Below, piece by piece: positions 35,191 through 43,851 of a stretch of DNA of 64,000 bases. How positions within the stretch are numbered: the stretch's first letter is position 1; each line of letters begins with the position of its first letter. The translations under genes and the position numbers were made by a program. The notes beneath the pieces are model-generated. The model saw only the letters and a list, made by a program, of their open reading frames with translations, ran no database searches and was not told where the DNA came from. The DNA is from Desulfosporosinus hippei DSM 8344 (GTDB lineage: Bacteria; Bacillota; Desulfitobacteriia; Desulfitobacteriales; Desulfitobacteriaceae): contig NZ_FNCP01000004.1 in assembly GCF_900100785.1 (NCBI RefSeq), positions 62,001-126,000 of the forward strand, written 5' to 3'.

Positions 35191-35478
35191 CTTCAACCTC
35201 TCCATTAGAATCACCTCAGCAAATATTATATAACATAACCGATAAACTGTACAGTAAAACGTCCTGCTTTTCGGTTTCCGAATTATAGGGTATTAAAAAA
35301 GATTTTAAACTATGTGGACGGACGGGTCGCTGTCCCAGAAGTTAATGGTCTAAAAGGCACATTAATTGCACAATATATACAATTCGAACTGCATTTCTAT
35401 TCAAAATCGTGGTCTTCAACTTGAATGGTCAGCTTTTATGCATATCTCTATTTTCGAGGAGTTGATCCGCCTGAATGA
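35191..35478. other. Intergenic
   Basis: Contains the merR promoter side (minus strand). No further gene is seen; short scraps occur in all frames. Confidence 0.35.
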
Positions 35479-35511
35479 CGTAATTATATAACACCTGAGC
35501 TGGCCGAAAAA

Positions 35512-35625
35512 ATGAGAGCTTTCCTCAAAGACCTTCCGGCAGAAAAAAAGTTAAAGATGAAAGAAATGCTTCCCCTCATCGATGAGGCACAAAAACAGGC
35601 TCTGCAAAAAATAATCTTAAAATAG
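35512..35625 (+). pseudogene. Short helical ORF, probable 3' remnant
   Basis: 37 residues (MRAFLKDLPAEKKLKMKEML, then PLIDEAQKQALQKIILK). The frame is open back to 35479 with YITPELAEK. It looks like the C-terminal end of a regulator or phage-like protein cut at its 5' side. It is followed at once by a strong terminator (35641-35670). No ribosome binding site is seen. Confidence 0.4.
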
Positions 35626-35640
35626 CACACCAGGCGAAGC

Positions 35641-35670
35641 AAAAACGGGCCGAAAACGCGGCCCGTTTTT
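35641..35670 (+). terminator. Rho-independent terminator
   Basis: AAAAACGGGCC/GGCCCGTTTTT with a compact loop, ending in T residues. Confidence 0.85.
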
Positions 35671-35721
35671 GTCAGCGATGACTTGCTCTATCACAATTAA
35701 AAATGCCCTTGTAAGGGCGTC

Positions 35722-35930
35722 CTCCCTTCTATGACTACTCGAACAAGTTTACATAACGGGCGGAGCCATGAGTAACTTTCCGATCAGAGCTTTTCCCGCA
35801 ACGCTTTGTGGAGAAAATCATCGATCTTTTCCTTGTATATGTTATGCAGCTCCGGGTTTATTCCGGCAAACCGGGTCATTTCATAGGCTAATTCCTTAAA
35901 GATCTTGAAGAGATTGTCATATAAAAAGGC
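35722..35930. repeat. 209-bp duplicated segment, copy B
   Basis: Counterpart of 30330-30538, with no length change. It spans the last 49 codons of the coiled-coil gene at 35784-36176 and about 60 bases downstream. Confidence 0.85.
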
Positions 35931-36176
35931 GATTTTATTGGCCTCAGCCCTGCCATAGGCTTCATTCAGAGTCGCCTCCATTTGTTTAATGGCTTTGTAG
36001 CTCGTTCGCTCTTTCAGCTTCTCGTAGGAGGCTTGTTTATTTTCAATCTCCTGCTCCAATCTATTTTTCTCCAACTTTAGCTCATGGGTTTCGGCTTTCA
36101 GGCTATCCCGTTCTTCGGCCAAGATGTACTGCTGAAAAAGAATTTCCGTCTGCTGGAAGAATAAGGGGTATGACAA
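35784..36176 (-). CDS. Coiled-coil protein of unknown function
   Basis: 130 residues. A long charged coiled coil (about residues 20-65, LAEERDSLKAETHELKLEKN) leads to a helical C-terminal part with NKIAFLYDNLFKIFKELAYE. It may be the C-terminal section of a longer DUF3102-like or regulator protein, because the first 15 residues look out of family and there is no clear ribosome binding site. Its last third is duplicated at 30330-30538. Confidence 0.5.
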   Translation of the reverse strand: MSYPLFFQQTEILFQQYILAEERDSLKAETHELKLEKNRLEQEIENKQASYEKLKERTSYKAIKQMEATLNEAYGRAEANKIAFLYDNLFKIFKELAYEMTRFAGINPELHNIYKEKIDDFLHKALREKL

Positions 36177-36197
36177 TCAGAGAAAGGAGGCAGCCCC

Positions 36198-36437
36198 ATG
36201 GGTATTTCAACGAATAAGATCCTTAAGATCAGCTTCGCTACGGCAGGCGGAAAAACGTTCACTCTGTCGATTCCCAATCCCCGGGAGGATTTGAGCCAAG
36301 CTGAAATTCTCACAATCATGAATAAGCTCATAACGAAAGACATTCTAATCACAACCAGCGGTGCCATCACCGGGGTCAAGGATGCGAAGGTCATTGATAC
36401 CGTCATCAATGATTTACTCGACCCGCCTCAGACTTAA
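36198..36437 (+). CDS. DUF2922 family protein
   Basis: 79 residues. KILKISFATAGGKTFTLSIPNPREDL and the late DAKVIDTVINDLL are typical of DUF2922, small proteins widespread in spore formers and often paired with a DUF1659 gene. No DUF1659 partner is present here. AAAGGAGG precedes the ATG. Function is unknown. A GC-rich hairpin (ACTGCCGG..CCGGCAGT, 36479-36540) downstream may end the transcript. Confidence 0.85.
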   Translation: MGISTNKILKISFATAGGKTFTLSIPNPREDLSQAEILTIMNKLITKDILITTSGAITGVKDAKVIDTVINDLLDPPQT

Positions 36438-36599
36438 AAGCACCGAGTGCCCTCTGGGGCTCAAAAGGATTCCATTGGACTGCCGGCCAAGGTCTCTTGG
36501 CCTGCAGCTATCCTCTCACAGGGGGGATCCCGGCAGTTTAACCACCTGCAACAGCCGGCTTCACTACCCTTTAGGCGATGTTATTTAAGTTTAAACTTC

Positions 36600-37052
36600 T
36601 TAAAACTGAAGCAGATATTTCAGCAATAGATAAATACCCAGTATTGCAAAGACAATCATTGTCCCAATAGCTTTTCCTACAAAAAATCTACTCACCCTTT
36701 TATCCCCCTTCCATTTAAACTTGAATATCATTATCCCTACAAATACTGTACTTAGGAGAACCACTACTATGGGCATAAAGTTTGAAGACGTGTTTTTATT
36801 TATTGCCATGCCAATAAATGCTCCAAAGAATAATAGAACCGACGAGATAAGAAAAAGTTTTTTCTTAATTGAAACCAATACTCTTTTATCATCAACTTCT
36901 TTTTGGATTGGCAATGCCTCATGTCCAAACTCAAGTTTACAGCTTTCACAGTTTTTTAGATGTTCCGAAACTAAATTTATACTCTCTTCGCTGGCAACAT
37001 TATCTTTCACAAGGGGTAACAAATCCCTTATTATCTCACAGGATACCTTCAA
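36600..37052 (-). CDS. Membrane anti-sigma factor (zinc-finger type)
   Basis: 150 residues. An N-terminal zf-HC2 site (CEIIRDLLPLVKDNVASEES, then HLKNCESC with HxxxCxxC) binds the sigma factor, and three membrane helices follow (ISSVLLFFGAFIGMAI; MPIVVVLLSTVFVGIMIF; GTMIVFAILGIYLLL). It overlaps the sigma gene by 4 bases. It holds the sigma factor inactive until an envelope signal. Paralogue of 61041-61571. Confidence 0.9.
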   Translation of the reverse strand: MKVSCEIIRDLLPLVKDNVASEESINLVSEHLKNCESCKLEFGHEALPIQKEVDDKRVLVSIKKKLFLISSVLLFFGAFIGMAINKNTSSNFMPIVVVLLSTVFVGIMIFKFKWKGDKRVSRFFVGKAIGTMIVFAILGIYLLLKYLLQF

Positions 37053-37537
37053 ATCAATCCCTCCCTTTCCAAAACTGATTTAAGCCATTTTTTTGTTCTA
37101 TAATCAATGACTCTTGCTGAGTTTTCCGTAATACTTATTCTCTCGGAGATTTCAAAGTAACTTATCCCATTTACACGCATATTAATTATTTTTTGTGTTC
37201 GCTCATCTTTGGTTTTTAGCAGCTCATAGACTCTATCGGCTATTTGTTTGGTAATGACCCGATCCAGGCTTCTGTCTGCCACATAGACATCTAAAAGATC
37301 ATTATATTCCACCGCAGTTCTAGCTTTACGCAGGTTTTGTAGCCATAGGTGGCGGGCAATCCCAAATAGCCAAGTCTTAATAGAGGAATTGCCTTTAAAA
37401 TTACCGATAGAGAATATCGCCTTAACAAAAGTCTCTGAGAGCAAATCTTCCGAAAGGGTAGGATCATGAGTCAAGCTTAACAGATAGCTATAGATATCTT
37501 GTTTATATTCAAAATACAGTGTTTCAATTTGTTTCAT
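37049..37537 (-). CDS. ECF RNA polymerase sigma factor
   Basis: 162 residues. Region 2 (YSYLLSLTHDPTLSEDLLSETFVKAI, KTWLFGIARHLWLQNLRK) and region 4 (NMRVNGISYFEISERISITENSARVIDYR) are complete. AAAGGGGGG precedes the ATG. It forms an operon with its anti-sigma factor. The promoter at 37561-37587 resembles that of the second ECF operon, suggesting both sigmas read similar sites. Confidence 0.95.
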   Translation of the reverse strand: MKQIETLYFEYKQDIYSYLLSLTHDPTLSEDLLSETFVKAIFSIGNFKGNSSIKTWLFGIARHLWLQNLRKARTAVEYNDLLDVYVADRSLDRVITKQIADRVYELLKTKDERTQKIINMRVNGISYFEISERISITENSARVIDYRTKKWLKSVLEREGLI

Positions 37538-37560
37538 TAATACCCCCCTTTCATATAATG

Positions 37561-37587
37561 AGTCACATTCAGATAAAAAATATTACA
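37561..37587 (-). promoter_or_regulatory. Candidate ECF autoregulated promoter
   Basis: On the minus strand TGTAAT-N14-TGTGACT, directly upstream of the ECF sigma gene. It aligns without gaps to TGTAAC-N14-TGACACT at 62094-62120 upstream of the other ECF operon, in the same 27-base layout. Confidence 0.55.
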
Positions 37588-37706
37588 CAGTTTAACAAAT
37601 TTAAGTATGCCAATTTTTCCCACACCATAAACGGCAAATAATAAGTTATCCTAATTTCCGGATAATAAAGTATTTGACACTTACTGTCATATGGTGGCGC
37701 AACGAA

Positions 37707-37735
37707 TTGAGCAAAGCGATATTGCATGCTATAAT
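37707..37735 (+). promoter_or_regulatory. Promoter of the MNT/HEPN operon
   Basis: TTGAGC (37707-37712), 17-base spacer, TATAAT (37730-37735), 35 bases before the nucleotidyltransferase start. A TTGACA also lies at 37673. Confidence 0.65.
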
Positions 37736-37770
37736 TCGGATAGATTTAACTCTGAGTCGGGAGTGATTCA

Positions 37771-38112
37771 ATGGCATCCCTAACTAAAACAGAACAAACG
37801 GCCTTAGACAGAACAATTAAACATATACGCGATGTTTGCAGGGATAACTTAATTTCTGTGATCCTATACGGTTCTAAAGCCCGAGGGGATTCTCAGCCTG
37901 AATCCGATATTGATATTATGATTCTGGTCCGCCATCGCGATGAAGTAGACAGAGATAAACTTTATGATTTTCTTTTACTTGACGATGTGGGTTATGACAT
38001 TAATATTTCGCTCAATATTTATGAAGGGGAATACTTTAATCAGTTGTCAACAATGCACGTACCTTTTGTTAAAAATGTCCTTAAAGAAGGAGAAACATTG
38101 TGGACCGTATAG
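37771..38112 (+). CDS. MNT-type minimal nucleotidyltransferase (antitoxin-like)
   Basis: 113 residues. The catalytic motif ILYGSKARGDSQPESDIDIMILV (GSx10DxD) is intact. In MntA/HepT systems such an enzyme adds AMP to a HEPN RNase toxin and silences it. It overlaps the HEPN gene by 13 bases in the usual MNT-HEPN order. GGGAG lies near the ATG. Confidence 0.9.
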   Translation: MASLTKTEQTALDRTIKHIRDVCRDNLISVILYGSKARGDSQPESDIDIMILVRHRDEVDRDKLYDFLLLDDVGYDINISLNIYEGEYFNQLSTMHVPFVKNVLKEGETLWTV

Positions 38113-38509
38113 AAACCAAAGATTTGCCATTTTATCGGTTGCAATCTGCTAAAGAACGTTTAGCAGTTGCCGAGGATCTTTTTAAGCTGGAACATTACCG
38201 GGATTGTTTATCCAAGGCATACTACACCCTCTTTCAGGCGGCTAGAGCGGCTTTGGCTACATTAGAACTTGATTCGCGGAAACATTCTGGGATAATAAGT
38301 GCATTTAATATTAATTTTGTGAAGACAGGAATATTTCCAAAAGAATACGAAAGATTATCGCAAGCTCTCAGGACCTGAGATTAGCCAGTGATTATGATGA
38401 TTTCTATCTTGCTAGTAAAAAAGACGCTGAAAAAACCCTTGAAGATGTTCAAATGGTAATAAAAGGTGTCGAAGACTATTTAAATTCTTACTATACCGAC
38501 CTCCAATGA
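38100..38509 (+). pseudogene. HEPN domain protein, frameshifted
   Basis: The open frame from GTG 38100 stops at 38378 after RLSQALRT. In another frame the missing part follows directly: DLRLASDYDDFYLASKKDAE to a stop at 38507-38509, the typical HEPN C-terminal helix. One base change at about 38366-38378 separates them. The first part has LEHYRDCLSKAYYTLFQAAR and DSRKHSG, as in PF05168-type HEPN proteins. The truncated product is probably inactive, so the pair may no longer work as a toxin-antitoxin system. Confidence 0.8.
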
Positions 38510-38512
38510 GAC

Positions 38513-38553
38513 AAAGGCTTCCCTGAGAGAAAAGAATCTCGGGGAAGCCTTTG
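38513..38553. terminator. Terminator after the MNT/HEPN operon
   Basis: AAAGGCTTCCC.GAGA/TCTC.GGGGAAGCCTTT stem with an 8-base loop. Confidence 0.85.
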
Positions 38554-38690
38554 TTGATATGCTTATTCTTCCTCCTAAAAGGGAAGTTGGTTAAAAAACC
38601 TACGAATATGCATGAGAAATCTAAATTTTTTTCGTAATAAAAAGCTGGCCGAGACCTTTAGACCTTGGCTTGCAGCTATCATTTTGTATA

Positions 38691-39875
38691 TTATTGACCA
38701 GCCAGCTTCCTAAGTTGATCTTCAATGCCCTTCCCCACTACATACTCCCCACCGAAAATAGCGGTTTTGCTTAACCCTCCGGCTTCAAGGTAAAGGATGA
38801 CCTGTTCAGGCAAATTAACATCCACGAGAATGATCGGCGCCTTATGTTGTGCGGCATAGACACTACCGGCTAAAGCGTCAGGAAAATTATTGCCGGTAGC
38901 GATGCAGACGGTCTGAACTTTTGAAGGATAGCCGGAGCCGGAGTTATCGCTCAAGCTGGGCAGGAAATATTGCACCACGGCCAGCGAAGTGTCATAGCAG
39001 TTTTCTCCGCCGATCCTGATGAGATCTTCCGCCGGCAATCCACTGAGCAGCCCAGCCTCTTTTTCCACGTCCTCGCTGACTGCTCCCTGCAAACCAATAA
39101 TGTAGACCTTATCCGGCTTGATTGCTTCAATTTTCTCCTTAACCACATCAGGTATCCCATTCTTCTGCACCAGGAGGATAGGATATCCTCTTTGAGCCGC
39201 TATACTGCTCACCGACAAAGCGTCGGGATATTTCTCCCCGCTGACTAAGACCACTGGGGTGCCGGTCTCAACTTGCAGCTGTCCCGCTATTTTGACGGAG
39301 GTAGCATAGCAGTCATTTCCGGCCAGCCGGATAGTTTGTTTAATGCCAGCATCCCTAAATCTGTCTGCGAAGCTTTGGTCAATAACAGCGGTGCTGCCGA
39401 GGATATACACCGTACCCTCTGTTTCCAGCTCAGCTGTGAGATAATCCAGGACTTTCTTTTGTGCGGCTTCCGAATCGCCGACTAAAAGAATGGGAGCATT
39501 GAGCCGATGGGCCAGGACACTACCTGCCAAAGCATCCGGGTAATTGCCGGCTGTGGCCAGAACGGCAGTGGATACCTTGCCAGGATAAGCCGCCCGGGCA
39601 ATAGCCAGAGCAGTCTCGACTCCGTCCACTCCGGCCAGCCGGATAACGGGATCATAGACCACGGCGTAATCGCTGAAATGGGAGGTGCTGAAGACAACGG
39701 TTCCGCTGTCAGGATCATAATGTCCATTCGGTACGGTGACCACACTACCCGACCCATCGATGTACCAGACCGCGATATGCTCCGGATTAGCCAGTACTTC
39801 AGCAGTGGGCGTATATGGAATGGCTACCGTGACCGGCGCGTCCGGATTGTTCCACGCAGTCTGCTCTCCGTCCAC
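38691..39875 (-). CDS. Surface protein, C-terminal fragment with three cwb2 domains
   Basis: 394 residues, last part of a broken giant gene. Residues 1-75 hold a domain with [20 protein letters not shown] and [13 protein letters not shown], common before anchors. Three cell-wall-binding repeats (cwb2, PF04122) follow: [38 protein letters not shown] and [18 protein letters not shown], each with a NYPDALAGS-like segment. They bind anionic wall polymers. The frame joins the previous fragment by a single missing base near 39900. Confidence 0.85.
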   Translation of the reverse strand: MDGEQTAWNNPDAPVTVAIPYTPTAEVLANPEHIAVWYIDGSGSVVTVPNGHYDPDSGTVVFSTSHFSDYAVVYDPVIRLAGVDGVETALAIARAAYPGKVSTAVLATAGNYPDALAGSVLAHRLNAPILLVGDSEAAQKKVLDYLTAELETEGTVYILGSTAVIDQSFADRFRDAGIKQTIRLAGNDCYATSVKIAGQLQVETGTPVVLVSGEKYPDALSVSSIAAQRGYPILLVQKNGIPDVVKEKIEAIKPDKVYIIGLQGAVSEDVEKEAGLLSGLPAEDLIRIGGENCYDTSLAVVQYFLPSLSDNSGSGYPSKVQTVCIATGNNFPDALAGSVYAAQHKAPIILVDVNLPEQVILYLEAGGLSKTAIFGGEYVVGKGIEDQLRKLAGQ

Positions 39876-41470
39876 CGACAGGGTAAGTTGGATGAGTGGT
39901 TTCCAATGGCTGTTCTGACGGTTTCCGACAAAGCGGATGGATCTCCCTGCCCGATGGTGATTTGCACCTTACTCCCATCCACATTCTTAACACCCGACAG
40001 CATATCAGCAGGCACGGTGATGCTGCCCAGATCTGTATGGAGAGTCAGCGCCCCCTGCCCGTCGAGTGATGACAAAGACTGAACGGGTATGCCGAAGGAA
40101 TAGGTATCAATACCGGGCATTGACGGCAGGTTGATCACCGAGGTCCCAACCTCTAAGAAAAGATTGCCTATATCTACGACCGCACTGCCGGCAGTTTTAT
40201 CAACCGTGACCGGCAGAGTAGTTTTTTTCGTGCCGTTTCCTGCCACATCCTTCACTTCCACATCTACAGTATAGTTTTGATCATCGGGAGTACTGCCGCC
40301 GCCGGAGCCGCCGCCGCCCCCCGACCTGGCTTTTACCGTCACGCTGATGGTAACATTCAAGGGAACGCTAGCTGGATTGATCACACCGCTGGGCAGACTC
40401 ACAGTTCCATTCACAGTGAAGGTCTGCTCAGAGCCGGAAGACGGATTATAGGTGCTTGACGCCACATTCCAGGTCACGTCTCCGCTCACTTCTCCCCCAT
40501 CGGTGACCAGTATCACAGTAGCGGGCAAGCCCAGCGCTGATGCTGTTTTCTCCGTACCGTTGGCCACGCCAGTGATAGCTGCTGTGGGTGGTGTAATACT
40601 TATTAAGGTTTTCTCTGTGGAGACCGCTGCCAAGACCGTCACACTAACGATCACGTCCAGAGAAACGCCATCCGGATTGATCACACCGCTGGGCAGGATT
40701 ATAGTTCCGTTCACCATAAAAATCTGTTCATTGGTATCCGCTGGGTCGTAGGAGCTGGTACTTACGTCCCAGGTCACGTTCCCGCTCACATTACCCTCAT
40801 CGGTCATCAGCGTCACAGTAGCAGGCAAGCCTAGCGCCAATGCTGTTTTTTCCGCACCGTTGGCCACACCGGTGATGGCTGACGGTGTCGTTACACTGAT
40901 TAAGACTTTGTCCGTGGATACTGCTGCCAGAACCGTCACATTAATGCTCACATCCAAGAAAACCCCATCCGGGTTCACCACGCCGCTGGGCAGACTGACT
41001 GTACCATCTACGACGAAAGTCTGTTCAGCGGTATCCGCCGGATCGTAGGAACTGGAAGCTACATCCCAGGTCACGCTTCCGCTCACATTACCCTCAGCGG
41101 TAATCAGCGATACAGCAGCAGGCAAACCCAGCGCCGCAGCCGTTTTCTCCGTACCGTTGGCCACACCTGTGATGGCTGCGGGTATAGTGATACTCAGGAG
41201 CGTCTTGCTTATAGTGATGCTCAAGTCCTGTGTATCGCTGCCGGTGATATTTTCCGCCTTAAAGGCAAAATCAAAAGTCCCGCTGGCTGTAGGGACGCCA
41301 AAAATAGTGTCACCGCCTGTGAGGGTCAGACCAACCGGCAGATTGCCGCTGGCCATGGACCAGGTCATGGGCGTATCCCCTGTTGCTGCCAGGGTTTGAC
41401 TGTAAGTGACACCTACCGCTCCCCCCGGGAGAGATGTTGTCGTGATGGTGGGAGCCGTGCCCCTGTCCAT
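39824..41470 (-). CDS. Surface protein, middle fragment with Ig-like repeats
   Basis: 548 residues. It begins with a putative-Ig segment ([20 protein letters not shown]) and has three near-identical repeats of about 95 residues ([19 protein letters not shown] to [13 protein letters not shown]). These are bacterial Ig-like domains separated by VTVLAAVST. Then come a [10 protein letters not shown] linker and a beta-rich domain. The last 26 residues are out of frame. The repeats are close at DNA level and suit recombination. Confidence 0.85.
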   Translation of the reverse strand: MDRGTAPTITTTSLPGGAVGVTYSQTLAATGDTPMTWSMASGNLPVGLTLTGGDTIFGVPTASGTFDFAFKAENITGSDTQDLSITISKTLLSITIPAAITGVANGTEKTAAALGLPAAVSLITAEGNVSGSVTWDVASSSYDPADTAEQTFVVDGTVSLPSGVVNPDGVFLDVSINVTVLAAVSTDKVLISVTTPSAITGVANGAEKTALALGLPATVTLMTDEGNVSGNVTWDVSTSSYDPADTNEQIFMVNGTIILPSGVINPDGVSLDVIVSVTVLAAVSTEKTLISITPPTAAITGVANGTEKTASALGLPATVILVTDGGEVSGDVTWNVASSTYNPSSGSEQTFTVNGTVSLPSGVINPASVPLNVTISVTVKARSGGGGGSGGGSTPDDQNYTVDVEVKDVAGNGTKKTTLPVTVDKTAGSAVVDIGNLFLEVGTSVINLPSMPGIDTYSFGIPVQSLSSLDGQGALTLHTDLGSITVPADMLSGVKNVDGSKVQITIGQGDPSALSETVRTAIGNHSSNLPCRWTESRLRGTIRTRRSR

Positions 41471-41877
41471 TTGGCGTACAATATGGTATCCTCGTTCACC
41501 CTGTCGTTATCAAAATCCCAATCGTCACTACAAGCCGCATCTTTATACCAGCCGCCGAAGAGATAGCCCGCTTGGGTCGGGTCGGTGGGTTTAGTTATTT
41601 TAACACCCGCTGCGGCTAAAAGATCCGAAACGGGAGAGCCTTCACCAACGCTGAAGGAAACCGTATATAAGGTGTGGAACGGAAAGCCCTTGGCCTGGGC
41701 ATAAGTTTGCGCCGTCGAGGACTCAAAACCGTAGATACCGTCATTGGAAAGAAGCGTATATTTAAAAACGTCGTTTCCGAAAGACGTGCCGGCAGTGAAA
41801 ATGACCGCCTTGCGCAGGTCGGTGCAAAACTGAAAGGCACCGTTGCCGATACCGGTTACATTGGCGGGAATGCTCAC
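41413..41877 (-). CDS. Surface protein, fragment with InlB-type repeat
   Basis: 154 residues. The start continues the leucine-rich part (IPANVTGIGNGAFQFCTDLR), then a Listeria-Bacteroides (InlB B) repeat: VSFSVGEGSPVSD to GYLFGGWYKDAACSDDWDFD, ending ILYAKW. The last residues ([10 protein letters not shown]) are out of frame; the next fragment follows after a base loss near 41462. Confidence 0.8.
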   Translation of the reverse strand: MSIPANVTGIGNGAFQFCTDLRKAVIFTAGTSFGNDVFKYTLLSNDGIYGFESSTAQTYAQAKGFPFHTLYTVSFSVGEGSPVSDLLAAAGVKITKPTDPTQAGYLFGGWYKDAACSDDWDFDNDRVNEDTILYAKWTGARLPPSRQHLSRGER

Positions 41878-41897
41878 TTCAGGAAGACTGTCGCAGC

Positions 41898-43196
41898 CTA
41901 AAAAAGCGAAGTCGCCGATGCTTGCAGGCTGTCGGACAGAGCAATACCCGTCAGGCTGCCGCAGGCATTAAAAGTATAAGGGCCGATGACCTCAATACCC
42001 TCGGGGATAGTCATCTGTGTCACGCCGGCGCAGGCATTGAAGGCATACGAGCCGATGCTTTGAACACTGTCCGGCAGAGTAATTCGGGTCAGGGACGGGT
42101 TGCTGCAGTTGAAAAAAGCACCCTCACCGATCCGCTCTACGCTGTCCGGGATTGTGACGGCAGTCAGATGACTGGAATTGAGAAAGGCGTAGTTCCCGAT
42201 TTCTGTGACGCTGTCCGGAATGGTCAGGGATCCAGAGCGCCCGGCGGGGTGGCAGATGAGGATGGTTTTAGCGGCATTGTACAGGACGCCCCCCTCACTG
42301 GTAAAGGCCGGGTTAGTTCCGGCAACTGTGATGCTGCTCAGCACGTTGCAGCCATTAAGGGCGTCTGCGCCGATGGAGGTCACGCTGGCGGGAATGGTGA
42401 GACTTTGCAGGGCCTTGCATTCGGCCAAAATACTGTCCGGTATGGCTGTGAAGCCGGGGTTGTCCGGCAGGTTAATACTGGCAAGATGCCAGCAGGCATT
42501 AAAAGCGCCGTTGCCGATGACCGTGACGGAATTGGGCAAGGTTATATTTTCAATACCTGTGCCCAGGAAGGCCATCTTCCCGATGGAAGTCAGATGGGTT
42601 AACGACACGATATTCGTTGTCTTCAGGAGGGTGTCTCCGTTGAACAGTTTTTCCGGCAGAGCGGTAAAACCGGCGTTGTCCGGCAGTCTGACCTCACTCA
42701 GCACTGAACAATTGGCTAAAGCCGAGGCCCCGATGCTTTCCAGCGTATCCGGCAGGGCAATACTCGTCAGCTCGGTGCAATTGAAAAAGGCCGAGGCCCC
42801 CATTGTGCGGAGATTGGCGGAAAGAGTCACGGAGGTCAGCTTGTTGCACCAGTAGAAGGCACTGTCTCCCACCCTCGTCACACTGTCGGGCATGACAAAG
42901 GTTTTGATATCCGAGGGAAAGAAAAGCGGGCTACTGCTCTTAAAGGCATTGGCTTCAATCGACGTTACAGCCAACGGACCGGAACCGGTCTCCAGGGAAG
43001 CCGGAAGGATCAAATCGCCGCCGGAGGGTGTAGTACATCCGGTGATGCCCAGGGTACCGTCGTCAAGAATCTTCCACTTCCATACACCGGTGGTACCGGT
43101 ACCTCCCGCTGCCTGAACCGCAGCCGTCAGCACCCCCAGGGTCATGATCACAACTAAAATCAGGGCCAGAAATTTGGATTTCCATCGCTGCTTCAT
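41898..43196 (-). CDS. Surface protein, N-terminal fragment with BspA-type leucine-rich repeats
   Basis: About 432 residues. AGGAGAG sets ATG 43196. It has a signal peptide (FLALILVVIMTLGVLTAAVQA) and about twelve LRR_5/BspA repeats of the form LPDSVTxIGxxAFxxCxxL. The frame ends in SATSLF; one base lost at about 41922-41926 (CTGCAAGC for CTGCA-AGC with an extra base) separates it from the continuation SIGDFAFLGCDSLPEV. With the three fragments downstream the original protein would be about 1,490 residues: signal, LRR, InlB repeat, Ig repeats, cwb2 anchor. Confidence 0.85.
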   Translation of the reverse strand: MKQRWKSKFLALILVVIMTLGVLTAAVQAAGGTGTTGVWKWKILDDGTLGITGCTTPSGGDLILPASLETGSGPLAVTSIEANAFKSSSPLFFPSDIKTFVMPDSVTRVGDSAFYWCNKLTSVTLSANLRTMGASAFFNCTELTSIALPDTLESIGASALANCSVLSEVRLPDNAGFTALPEKLFNGDTLLKTTNIVSLTHLTSIGKMAFLGTGIENITLPNSVTVIGNGAFNACWHLASINLPDNPGFTAIPDSILAECKALQSLTIPASVTSIGADALNGCNVLSSITVAGTNPAFTSEGGVLYNAAKTILICHPAGRSGSLTIPDSVTEIGNYAFLNSSHLTAVTIPDSVERIGEGAFFNCSNPSLTRITLPDSVQSIGSYAFNACAGVTQMTIPEGIEVIGPYTFNACGSLTGIALSDSLQASATSLF

Positions 43197-43280
43197 CGTT
43201 CTCTCTCCTACCTTTTTCAAAAATAATCTGTTCCAAGAGGTTAACCTGTTCCTGCCGTTGCCTCAAAAATCAGCTCGACA

Positions 43281-43851
43281 GAGTTTTCACAGAGTTTACT
43301 CTATGGATGGGACAGCCTAATTTATAGAAAATGGTAGCATAGAGCGGCCCGGCGCACATCGTACCAAAGTACTGCAAATAAGGCGCAGCCAGATGTACAG
43401 CACAAATGATGGACAAAGAAAACCTGGTTGACGACCGCTGAAGATTCCGCAAAGCCTGCCTGGGTCGTACCGTCCCCCAAAGTCCTACTCCCACTCCCAA
43501 CAAGCCAACCGGAGGAGCGCTATTCTGCTAAGCGGATGCGTCAGTGGAGCCGCGCTAAGGTGAGCGCCGACGGTTCGCGTCCCCGTAGCGCGCCGCAGGG
43601 ACTAGTCCATGGATGGACTGATGCCGCGGTGCCCGAAGACACTGTCTTCGCACGTATTAGCCTTCTTGCAGGATGGCAAGGAGCGGCGCACATGCAGAAA
43701 TACTCGGAGGTTCGGACGCGCTCGCGAACCGTCCAGCGAGCCAGGGGCGGAACTCGCAGACGCGTGCTGAATAGCGCTCCCCCCAGAGCCAAGCAGAAAA
43801 ACCGTCCCTTTGTCCACTCTAATATGTACAATTTGTCCTTATTACAATATA
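43281..43851. other. GC-rich noncoding island with nested inverted repeats
   Basis: No credible gene. Complementary pairs are nested: GGACAAAG (43411-43418) with CTTTGTCC (43808-43815); GGAGCGCTATTC (43514-43525) with 43769-43780; GACGGTTCGCG (43569-43579) with 43723-43733. Two hairpins sit inside: AGTCCAT-GG-ATGGACT (43604-43619) and CGAAGA..TCTTCG (43634-43650). A minus-strand TTGTAA-17-TATTAG promoter-like element lies at its right edge. This layout fits a large structured RNA or a non-autonomous mobile element. Confidence 0.5.

Noticed and set aside
41922-42855. Long forward ORFs antisense to the surface-protein gene
   Set aside because: They mirror the repetitive GC-rich LRR coding region, have no ribosome binding sites, and show no protein features.
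43541-43831. Minus-strand ORF of 96 codons in the GC-rich island
   Set aside because: Composition (many Arg, Cys and Ala), no ribosome binding site, and overlap with strong inverted repeats suggest it is noncoding.
43281-43851. RNase P RNA, tmRNA or SRP RNA
   Set aside because: Key motifs of these RNAs (for example the RNase P P4 strands GAGGAAAGTCC and ACAGAAA) were not found on either strand.
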